A stretch of 50,932 bases of DNA, from NCBI GenBank assembly GCA_029945375.1, contig JAQOTE010000020.1:1-50932 (forward strand). Reading direction: 5' to 3'. The DNA comes from Agaricus subrufescens. Taxonomy: Eukaryota > Basidiomycota > Agaricomycetes > Agaricales > Agaricaceae. Shown in pieces: positions 42,701 to 50,932 of the stretch. The notes under the pieces were generated by a model. The model did no database searches, was not told the DNA's origin, and worked only from the letters and a program-made list of their open reading frames with translations. The stretch's first letter is position 1. The number at the start of each line of letters is the position of its first letter. Position numbers and translations under genes: made by a program.

Positions 42701-43523
42701 ACTGGCAACGAAGTCCCACATCGCGAAGACTAGTACTGATAAAAAAGACTCCAGTCCATTTCTACGCTGGTGTTAGTATGTTGTTTGGCATGGGGGTGGG
42801 ATTGAATACATTTATACGATGTAGCGGGTTCTGCTGATGGCCTTTCAGAAGGCAGTCTCTACACATCACGCTAGAGACACCTTGAATGCAATCCACGCAT
42901 TGAAAAAGACTGCCCGTCGCATCACTTGAGGAGCAGAAGGAGCACATGGTGCGCCCATCGGAGTCATGGTGTACGGCTGGGCCTTCGAGCCGCAGAAGTT
43001 CATCAAGGGTGGAATCGCGGTATGCTAACCAATCTTGGAGTTTTGTCTAAGTGACATCGTTCCGTAGTAAGTCAATAAGAACAAAAAGCCTAATATCACA
43101 CTTACGGCCGTGGTGTTTTTTTTTCTCTTAGGCCTGATTGTCGCGTCCAGGTTGTCAGTTGCGATTTCAGAGTCAACGTTTGGGGCCCAGGATGAAGGAC
43201 TAGCCTGATAATTATCCACTGTCAGAGACGTTTTACTCTTTCTAACTGCCACATGTACTCACCGGTCCAATCGCCTCGCTGGTATCTCCATTCTCCACAG
43301 GTACTGATAGCGTGGGTTCCACCTTTTCCTCCTTCATCCTACGTGACCTATAAGCGCCTGTACTGCTCTTGACGCGAACGGAAGTGACACGTCTATGGTC
43401 GCGGCCCTTATGGTCGACCTTTGCACGGCGCGCAGTTCTCTCCTTCTTGGCAGGTCTTCTGTCATCTTCCAGACTTACAGAACCTGGAGAGGACGGTCGT
43501 TTGGGTTGTCCTGTATCTGACAT
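39746..43523 (-). CDS. KDZ transposase with CxC2 cysteine cluster, nine exons
   Basis: The transposase of the element. Exons (minus strand, about): 43523-43263, 43204-43106, 43046-42810, 42761-42135, 42085-41929, 41879-41731, 41683-41292, 41238-40842, 40784-39746. Introns are 41-59 bases with GT...AG. Spliced this way the frame stays open for about 1118 codons, with one base of uncertainty at the end of exon 4. The N-terminus is basic. A CxC2 cluster (CSFC, CVDC, CRDC, then HQQNPLHRI) covers about residues 153-197, followed by GLRCQLGHAGSLCP and ACPHP. The RNase H-like core has FIALDANFKLK (exon 5), CSSDHTAIARAN, ISYDIGCQWMKHF and GVGRTCGEDIEIGWSHTNA (exon 7); the acidic residues in these are probable catalytic positions. 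The C-terminus (EEMRRTVAYLEWKAEWW) is family-typical. It looks intact. Confidence 0.9.
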
Positions 43524-44246
43524 GTGCCTAGAAATGAACCGGACATTCGCTATATGTCAGCGACCTTGAAAGAAAAAAGAAGTTGTAAATGACTCAACGC
43601 TAGGGGGGAGTTGGATGAAAACCACGTGTGACGTCGTGAACTCAAGTTGAGGAATGTTGGACAGGTGACAATGGCGTAGCGTGCAGAATGTGGTGTCAGA
43701 GTGGTGTCGAAGTGAGCTGGAACTCTGAATCACCTGACTCCCAGAGCGAGAAGATTGGCAGAAATGAAAACGCCAATAATTGGGCCTTAGAGAAAACTGA
43801 GCTCTTCGCACCCTTAAACACATCGGAGGCTCTGACACTTCTGACTCGACGGTCCTAGGGCAAACAAACTGCTATCATTCGAGTATCGTTCGCGAGCGAC
43901 CTGCACAAACTCGCCATCTTTGCGTTCTGGCCTTGATGAGGCCGGCGAGAAGGTCTAAAGACTCCTAGTGACCTTCTCTCAATTCCTATGTCAATTCAGC
44001 ATAACGCGATGGCCTCGGTGGCTCCCAGCGTTCACCTGGTGTGGAGTGTTAACCTGGTGTTCGAGGGCACCCTGCGCAGTCTCAATAACCTCGTGAACCC
44101 TTGCCAGCAACGTTCAAGTACTCAATCTGTGTTTAACATCGCATTAGGTTTCTATAATTTGTCAACACGTCAGCAATATCAGTCTGGATGTTCAGCATTA
44201 CTTAATGATCAAGGAGGCTAAGATATATTCTGACTGCGACTTCAAG

Positions 44247-44480
44247 TTGCGAAGTTCGCTGTGATGACGTGGCTGATAAAAATGTACAGTTTGTGGGTCG
44301 GAGATTGAAAATGCGGAGTTGCGAAGTTCGCTGTGATGACGTGGCTGATAAAAATGTACAGTTCGCGAGTCGGAGATTGAAAATGGGGAAGGGAAAGAAT
44401 CGACATGATGGGTCTCGAGTGATGAGGTAATCGTCAGGTAATCATAGTGTGGCTGATAGAATATACAGTTTATGCGTCGG
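44247..44480 (+). repeat. 72-base imperfect tandem repeat in spacer
   Basis: TTGCGAAGTTCGCTGTGATG starts at 44247 and again at 44319. Each copy continues with ACGTGGCTGATAAAAATGTA, CAGTT and GTCGGAGATTGAAAATG. A third, diverged half-copy (GTGGCTGATAGAATATACAG) lies near 44452-44490. The core TTGCGAAGTTCGC is nearly palindromic (GCGAA/TTCGC). Confidence 0.8.
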
Positions 44481-45888
44481 GGATTCAAATGCGGAAGGGA
44501 ATGAGATGGCCGAGAATGGAACAAGGAACAAGCCGATATCACATGCTTGTAGCGCATGGCCGAGATGGCCGCTCATCACCGATGGCACTTAGTTGTTGCG
44601 TGAGACAATGAGAAGAGATGCCTGCCCACTGTTGCGCTCGCGCCTGATTCCATTTTTGGCTGAATTCCAGCCGCATCAATACCTTCCCACGCACACTTTC
44701 TGAACGTCTAGCACCCATTCCTACCGTCCTTGAGGGCATAATGCTCTCAAGCTATCACCGTTATGGATGTGTCGTCAGTATTTATGTATGTACACGGCAA
44801 TGTAAGTATCATATAAGCTATGGTAGAAGTGATTTATGTAGTTTACGGTCGTATCAAATTGTAATGATGGCGGGGCATGTATGAATTGACGCACTGTGGC
44901 GCACGCGCTCAGTATAATGCGCCTCTGTGCGCGTTTGTGTGAGGTATTATACACAAGAAGAATCTCGGAGTGTGATCAAAAACTGGAGGAGATATAACCA
45001 CTTCTTTGTGACATTAGACATCAATCATTAGGCAGCCTTAATAAAATTACATTTCGACGGTCATATACTGACTGCTGCGATATAAAGTTAACACTTCTGA
45101 ACAAGGATTATTGAGGGCTTTAAACTGAAAAAAAAATCTCGACAATTGACCGAGGAACAAAATTTGTACAACAATGTGGTTGTTGAAGAACTGATATCGT
45201 GCATAATTTCGTCTCGCGGGTTTCGCATCAGCACCCACTTTTGTGGTACACACTCTATGCTTTTTTGATTTCCCGGTTGATTTGCGAGATTCCTTTTGTA
45301 TTTGGAAGCCATGGTCAATGTCTACATGACCGTATAGGTTTTAAATCCCACTTAGAGACCTAAGGTTATCAAAATGCGAGCTGGGTCGAGTTCTACAAGT
45401 CATCGATGTACAATTTGATGAAGAATTGAAATATCTCATCCGGATTTTGTCTGTTTCTCGAGATCTCTTTTTCACAACATACAGAACTACTATGCGCTCA
45501 AAGGCGCATAGGAGCCACGCTGTGCGCCGCACTACATGAGTCCAAAAATACGAAGCTACCTCTTCAAAAGCACGACTCTAGTAAATTAGACACAGTAAGC
45601 CTATACTTTTGTATGCCTAAGCCCTTCCACTCACACGACCATCCCATATCCATGTATCGAATCCATTCACTAGATTATGCACTGACTCGGAAACATGCTC
45701 TGCAGCTGTGTTTTATTCAGATCAGGTGTCTGGGACATTTGTCGTGTAATGTAATCCTAATGCATGAATGTGTACGAGATACAGTGCTTATACAGATACA
45801 TACATACAATCCAATGGTACAACGGCTGTTTTAGCACTAGATTTCTCCAAGGAGACGGGAAAACGAGTGTTAGGGATTCAGTCGGTAT

Positions 45889-46375
45889 GCGTGGGAAACT
45901 CTTGATGGGGCGGGATACGCCCGAAAAGGATTTTGATGCGAGTGTAAACGGTGGGCAAGTAGCCCTTGTCATTGTCTCACGCAACAATAAACTGCCAAAA
46001 GGATTTTGATGCGACAGGCAACCATGGGCAAGTCACCCTTGTTACTGTCTTACACAATGGGCGCCCATCTCGGCCGTGCACGGGAAGCATGTGATATCGG
46101 CTGGCTCCCCCATCATCGGCTAGTCTATTTCTTCCCGAGTGCGCGTGGGAAACCATTGGTTGGGCGGATAGACCCGCAAAGCATTTTGATGCGAGTATAG
46201 ACGTTGGGCAAGTAGCCTTTGTCATTGTCTCGCGCAACAATCATCTGTCCCAACGATTTTGATGCGAGGGAAATCGGTGGGTAAGTCATCCTTGTCACTG
46301 TCTCACATGACAATCAACAGCCATCCACAATGAGCGGCCATCTCGGCCGTGCACGGGGAGCATGTGATATCGCCT
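45889..46375 (+). repeat. ~256-base duplication with a ~77-base internal repeat
   Basis: The string from CGTGGGAAACTCTTG (about 45889) to GATATCGGC recurs from CGTGGGAAACCATTG (about 46145) to GATATCGCC. Inside each, GATTTTGATGCGA followed by GGGCAAGTAG(C)CC..TTGTCA appears twice, about 75-80 bases apart. CATCTCGGCCGTGCACGGG is also present in each. Confidence 0.75.
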
Positions 46376-46684
46376 TGTTCCAGGGTTCCTGCCCGATTCT
46401 CGGCTAATCTATTTATTCCCCGGATTCAACCCGCCCTTACACACGTGATGATCACTCAAGCGAGATCGTAAGATCCATTTTTTTTTATATCCATGTGACG
46501 TTACAATTGTACTATCGACAAGATGACGATTCGTAGCAAAAGGACTTTTATACGTGCCAATGCAGATGTATGGGAGTATTTGATGAAGGCACCACAGCAC
46601 TCTCGCTGGCGCCATTGGGCGCAAGAGCGCAAGTTGACGAGACCATCTGTGAGTTTTCCTTCACTTTCGATCGCGTAAGTCAGG

Positions 46685-46930
46685 ATGCTACAGAATGTTG
46701 TGGGGGGCCCTCGCGCGTGTACTCGATGTTGCACAATGTTGTAGGAGGCTTCGCACTTGTCCTTTATGCTGCAGAATGTCGTGGGAGGCCTCGTGCGTGT
46801 TCTTGAAAACGAGAACGCAGCGCGCATGTCCTTGATGTTGCAGAATGTTATGGGAGGCGTCGCGCGTGTCCTTTATGTTCCAGAATGTCGTGGGAGGCCT
46901 CGCGCGTGTTCTTGAAAACCAGAAGGCAGA
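46685..46930 (+). repeat. Short tandem repeats around CAGAATGT(C/T)GTGGGAGGCC
   Basis: About five copies of a unit containing GATGTTGCAGAATGTTGTGG, AGGCCTCGCGCGTGT and sometimes TCTTGAAAAC are spaced roughly 37-71 bases apart. Copies alternate two spacer lengths. Minus-strand ORFs here are repeat artefacts. Confidence 0.75.
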
Positions 46931-47156
46931 GGTGGACAATTCGATTGAGCGAGCCTTGGGCAACCACTGAGACTGTTTCGCTAGCGTCGTTCATGGCCAC
47001 AAGAAGTCATACAACAAAAAAGACAAACCCGCAGCTCAGCATTTGATGTTGTAAAATTGTCTATACCTCTTATATTCAACACGGCACGGGTAACCTGTAA
47101 ATGGAGATACGTACCCTCGTCGATATTTTCATTTTTCCTAGGCTTTTTCAATAACC

Positions 47157-50100
47157 ATGACACGCGCTCAGTGGACTACTCCTGCACAACGTGAATGGCT
47201 CGAAGCACGCCATGCTAGCTGGGTGAAAGCCCAATCCGATGGCACTACCAGGCAATTCAAGGCGCGCGTGGCCATCGAGTTTATGGAAGAATTCGACCTC
47301 AACAAACTGGGCGAGGAGGAACTACGCGATCACGAGGGTGACAAAGTGAAGGCCCTGGCATCCAAACGCGCGGCAATGGGCACAGTAAGAACATCATGAA
47401 CTCACCGTGTTCTGTCTAACACACTTTATACAGCGACTGAGGGCGTGGTTCTACAACAACACCCGGGAATCAACATCTCGACAGACAATCGAGCTTCGCA
47501 GGAAGGCCAGACTTCCTTCGGTCTACCAGGTCTACCACAGCCTTTACTGGGAGCCCAAGTTGAAGGCTCTTGTTGAGGTGGCCTACGCAAAATTCCTCGA
47601 GTCCAGCGGGGGTGAAAAGACGAAGTTGACGAAGCAAGAAAGGATGAAAGTTTCCAATGAGGTGGTTCAACAAGAGTTTGATAAGGAGACGGAGGAGGTC
47701 AAGGAGCGCGTCCGTAATGAACGCCAAGCTAAGAAAGTTGACCCAGATGAGGATACCGATGAAGAAGGGCAACAGAAGTGAGTGTTGACACGTGTCTCAG
47801 AAGTTTGAACTCACCTTTACTGCTAGGAATATCGCTTTGCTAGTGAACACCCTTTCGTCTTGTGTCAAGTCTCTGCACAAAAAGACAGGATGGGTTTTCA
47901 CTATTTTAGCTGGTGGCCCCGACCACCGCGATGGGATGCTTAGGTCGTTGATGTAAGTAAACTTCGTGTTGCATAGGCCTGCGAACACTCACCGCTTTTT
48001 CTGATAGAGTGAACGGCGATGCCGAGGAGTCCGAATTGGATTTTGAGACTTATCTTGGCAAAGAGCTGTACCAGGAACAAGCCCAGCGTTGGGACAAGTT
48101 CATCCGCGCAGCATATCGTAAGTCATAGTTATATCCAACATGATAATGCTGATCAGATTGTATCAGCCAACTTCTCACGCCATGACTCTGTTGCTTCTCC
48201 TACCTCCGCACCTCCAGACCCAGCTCCGTCCTGTGACAGCAATGTGCAAAGCCACGATCCTTCGCCAAAGAAGAAGCAGCCGGTGGCTCGCTCTGGCAAG
48301 CAAATGCCCCCTCCGCTTTCTGAGTACGAGCTCCAGAGAGAGGCAAACATTGCCGAGATCAAGCAAATCTTTACCTCGATGGGCATTCCATCAATGAAGG
48401 ACGTGATGGCGAATGAAAAGAAGGAAATCAAGACTATGAAGAGGAAGAAGGGAGCTGAGAAGGGAGGGAACAAATTGAGGTGCGTGATTTTGGTTTATAC
48501 TGAAGCGTCAGGCTTGGCTGATGTTTTCAAGCCCTGATGAGGTCCCTTCTGGCTCTGGGGATGAGCGGCCCATGAAGAGGTATAAACTTCGGTAAGTTTT
48601 GGAGCACGCATTGTAATTGTCTCGCTGACTCGAAATTTTATTATAGGTCTACTTCTGATGGGACCACGGCACAGAACGACAGCGAAGGCGTCGCAGGAGG
48701 CTTAGGTGCACCGTCTACGGTTACAGAAGGCAACACCGCACCCCCGTCCACGTCAGCTACAACGTGCGGGCTTACAGAAGATGCCACGTCACTCATGCGC
48801 ACATCTCCATCTCCTGCGCAACTTCAGGATGTTTTGATGGGCGGCACAATTACTCTGACGCCTCAATCTGACCCCGGTGAGGCTGCCAGATTGTCATCTG
48901 AGAACACAGCCAAAGGTACCTTACTTGGTGGTCCTTCATTCCTGCGTTCGTCATATCTAAAACACACATAGTTACAGAAGGCGGCATATCACCCACACCC
49001 CCATCTGCACAAGTGCAAGATGGTTCGCTGGATGGCGCAACGGATCTCATGCTTCCATCTGACCTCAATGAGGTTGTGAGAGTGTCATCTCTGGGCATGG
49101 CCAAAGGTACGTCAATCAATTGTCTCCCACTGCATTCGTCGTATCTATAACACATGTACATGCAGAGGGCGGTGTATCACTGTCACCCACATCTGCGCAA
49201 GTGCAAGATGGTCCGCTGGATGGTGTAATAGATTTTATGCCTCCGTCTGCCCCTGGTGAGACTGTAAGAGTGTCGTCTGAGGGCTTGGCCAATGGTACGT
49301 TAAATTATTGTCCCCCATTCCTACGTTCATTATATCTACACTATATGTACTTACAGATGATGGTCCATCACTCCCGTTTGCACCTCCTGCACAACTTCTG
49401 GGTGGTCTGACAGGTAGCATAGCTACTCTTACACCTCCATCTGACCCCGGTGAGGCTGCTAGAGTAATGTCTGAGGACGTGGCTAAAGGACCATCTAAGG
49501 ATTCTACCGAAGGTATGTCCGTTAAAAGGTATTACAATATATCCTCTAACTTCGAATGAAGACCACATTTCTCCTGCTGAATCTCGGGATGATCCGATGG
49601 ATGGGACAGCTGTGACTACTGCTGATCCCATGATTAGTATCCATGGCAAAGGTTTGCATTCCATTTCAAAGTTAGGATTGATCTCAACAATTACTACTTC
49701 AGTTCCTGATGAATGTGTTAATTCACTTCCTTCATTTGCTCGTGATGCTAAACAGTTTTTCAAGACTGTGGGCAGTGGCTCCCAATTCTGGTCAGCACTT
49801 GTGGAGAATTGGCTTCAACTAGAAGTCATTTGTAGTAGAGGGAGAGTAAGTGTCTTTTTTTTGAGGTATTATTCATTGATCTAAGAATCCTAGAACCTCA
49901 ATTGTGCAGGGCGGCCACCCCAAGTGGGGATCTGGATCAAAAATGCTCGCAAACTGGCAATTATTCCCAAAATTATCATTAGTGACTATAAGGTGGCATT
50001 TTGTAAGTGGTGGAAGTTACTTCAGCCATCTGAACGTGTGCTAGAGGATGGTCAATTGACTCAGGATATTTCTGAGAATGTTGATTGGTCTTCTCTAAGA

Positions 50101-50253
50101 CGTTCAGGCCCAAATGGCTTTTTTATTATTATCATAGCATTGGCATGGTGGGCACATCATGCTGTGACACCAGCTTTGATGTCAGAGTTAGAGGTTATTT
50201 TGGGTGATGTTAATTGGGTTCTTGTAAGGATTCTCAACTCTCTTCCTAAATAA
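47157..50253 (+). CDS. Partner gene of the KDZ element, multi-exon, tryptophan-rich hypothetical protein
   Basis: Function unknown. Exons, about: 47157-47384, 47434-47777, 47827-47952, 48008-48117, 48167-48479, 48532-48591, 48647-48914, 48973-49107, 49166-49294, 49359-49511, 49561-49650, 49702-49845, 49910-50253. Introns are ~48-65 bases. The N-terminus has WLEARHASWVKAQ and AWFYNNTRE. Exon 3 has VFTILAGGPDHRDG. Exon 5 has PLSEYELQREANIAEIKQI. Exons 7-10 encode four related ~45-residue repeats. The end has FWSALVENWLQLE, RPPQVGIWIKNARK, FCKWWKLLQPSE and ALAWWAHHA. I recall similar tryptophan-patterned hypothetical proteins from Agaricomycetes but cannot name the family. The last intron is off by one base in phase with the obvious donor, so a noncanonical donor (near 49850) or a frameshift must be assumed. 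Confidence 0.72.
48780..49511 (+). repeat. Four tandem exon-intron units (~188 bases) in the partner gene
   Basis: Each unit has an exon encoding a variant of TEGG.SPT..SAQVQDG.LDG then PPSDPGEAARVSSE.LAK, and an intron starting GGTACG or GGTACC. Units 2 and 3 align at GTGCAAGATGGT (49014 and 49201), and unit 4 lies 188 bases on. All introns fall after the first base of a codon, so units can be gained or lost without a frameshift. Confidence 0.85.
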
Positions 50254-50336
50254 AGGATGAGGAATATCTATCTAGCTTATGATATGTTCAACATAACATC
50301 TATTAGTAGTAGTATAGATGATATGGATGCAAGTAG
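50254..50336 (+). other. 3' flank of partner gene
   Basis: This is short AT-rich sequence between the stop TAA and the right array, with GTAGTAGTATAGATGATATG. There is no ORF. It probably holds the 3' end signals of the partner gene. The transposase gene on the other side ends ~46 bases from its array. Confidence 0.4.
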
Positions 50337-50932
50337 CTCTAATGAAAATGCCAATGCATGATAATGAAACCTTCAGGATGCAACAATGAAACTGCCATTG
50401 AATAAGATTGAAACTATCAATTGCATGCAATGAAAATTCCAACAAGGTAAATATGAAAACACCAATTGTTGGGAATAGAACATCCATAGTGCAATAGCCA
50501 AAACCCCAGACCACAAGAATAAAAATGCCAAAGGGTCATGGCTAAACTACCTTAGACGGATTAGAACTATCAATTGCATGCAATGAAAATTCCAACAAGG
50601 TAAATATGAAAACACCAATTGTTGGGAATGAAACACCCATAGTGCAATAATGAAAACCCCAGACCACAAGAATAAAAATGCCAAAGTGCAGTAATGAAAC
50701 TGCCATTGAATAAGATTGAAACTATCAATTGCATGCAATGAAAATTCCAACAAGGTAAATATGAAAACACCAATTGTTGGGAATGAAACATCCATAGTGC
50801 AATAATGAAAACCCCAGACCACAAGAATAAAAATGCCAAAGTGCAGCAATGAAACTGCCCTTGAATAGGATTGAAACTATCAATTGCATGCAATGAAAAT
50901 TCCAACAAGGTAAATATGAAAACACCAATTGT
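50337..50932 (-). repeat. Right satellite array, inverted relative to the left array
   Basis: On the plus strand it reads ATGAAAATTCCAACAAGGTA and ATATGAAAACACCAATTGTT, the reverse complement of the left array, with the same 155-base period. The first unit (50337-50570) is altered: GGGTCATGGCTAAACTACCT interrupts it near 50534. The last two units are nearly identical to left-array units near 38870-39320. The array runs past the window edge. Confidence 0.92.

Larger units (their letters stand above)
43524..47156. other. Spacer between divergent genes, probable bidirectional control region
   Basis: No gene can be supported. Small ORFs (for example 43557-43838 on the minus strand, 93 codons) show no recognisable motif. 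The region holds three sets of imperfect tandem repeats (described separately) and an AT-rich middle part from about 44740 to 45700. Since both flanking genes start here and point outward, their promoters must lie in it. Confidence 0.6.
37803..50932. mobile_element. KDZ-family DNA transposon with inverted satellite arrays, right end outside window
   Basis: The element begins where HAL-3 is interrupted, with CACTAGTAGCTGCTACCC. It contains a left satellite array, a transposase gene on the minus strand, a spacer, a partner gene on the plus strand, and a right array of the same satellite in the opposite orientation. Both genes are transcribed outward. Kyakuja-Dileera-Zisupton transposons are known from basidiomycetes. 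The exact ends and the target duplication cannot be confirmed because the right end lies beyond 50932. Confidence 0.75.

Noticed and set aside
43557..43838. 93-codon minus-strand ORF upstream of the KDZ transposase as a possible extra exon or gene
   Set aside because: No recognisable motif, and the transposase already has a good start at 43523 with a consistent exon series.
46685..46930. Coding potential on the minus strand (91-108 codons) in the spacer
   Set aside because: The ORFs run through short tandem repeats and have no sign of conservation.

Overview
The window looks like a transposon graveyard from a filamentous basidiomycete, most likely an Agaricomycete. Four things point there: a KDZ-family transposase with a CxC2 cysteine cluster, introns of roughly 50-60 bases with GTRNGT donors and YAG acceptors, Copia elements, and Tad/L1-like LINEs. 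I see no ordinary host gene. The species cannot be fixed from sequence alone.

Region 1-37802 is a nest of retrotransposons. Three groups are present. (a) Four copies of one LINE family, with a CCHC ORF1 and an endonuclease/reverse transcriptase ORF2 that overlap at ATGA: copy 1 at 1-6402 (+), copy 2 at 13089-16136 (+, 5' truncated), copy 3 at 21830-29881 (-, full length), copy 4 at 29882-35916 (+, 5' truncated). Only copy 1 keeps an unbroken ORF2. (b) A shorter ORF1-only family of about 2.28 kb, here called HAL after mammalian half-LINEs. Copies are H1 (9791-11790, +), HAL-1 (17221-17686 plus 19975-21787, -), HAL-2 (17687-19958, -, nested in HAL-1) and HAL-3 (36916-37802, -). HAL has its own zinc-knuckle ORF1 but shares its first ~45 bases and its last ~200 bases with the LINE, so it is probably mobilised by the LINE ORF2 protein. 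(c) At least six Copia fragments or LTRs. Two LTRs keep a primer-binding site complementary to the anticodon arm of initiator tRNA-Met.

Target-site duplications support several insertions: 15 bases around HAL-1, 16 around HAL-2 and 13-15 around 12115-16136. The last is a chimera of ~0.97 kb of unrelated sequence fused to a LINE 3' end. Most premature stops in the LINE and HAL copies are CGA to TGA, which suggests CpG methylation and deamination.

Region 37803-50932 is a large DNA transposon that interrupts HAL-3 and runs off the right edge. A nine-exon, apparently intact KDZ transposase (39746-43523, -) and a multi-exon partner gene (47157-50253, +) are transcribed divergently from a ~3.6 kb minisatellite-bearing spacer. 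Both point toward the element ends, and each end carries an array of the same 155-base satellite in inverted orientation. The 155-base unit is itself seven ~22-base monomers. The LINE/HAL pair sharing both ends and this satellite-bounded KDZ element are the two systems most worth follow-up.
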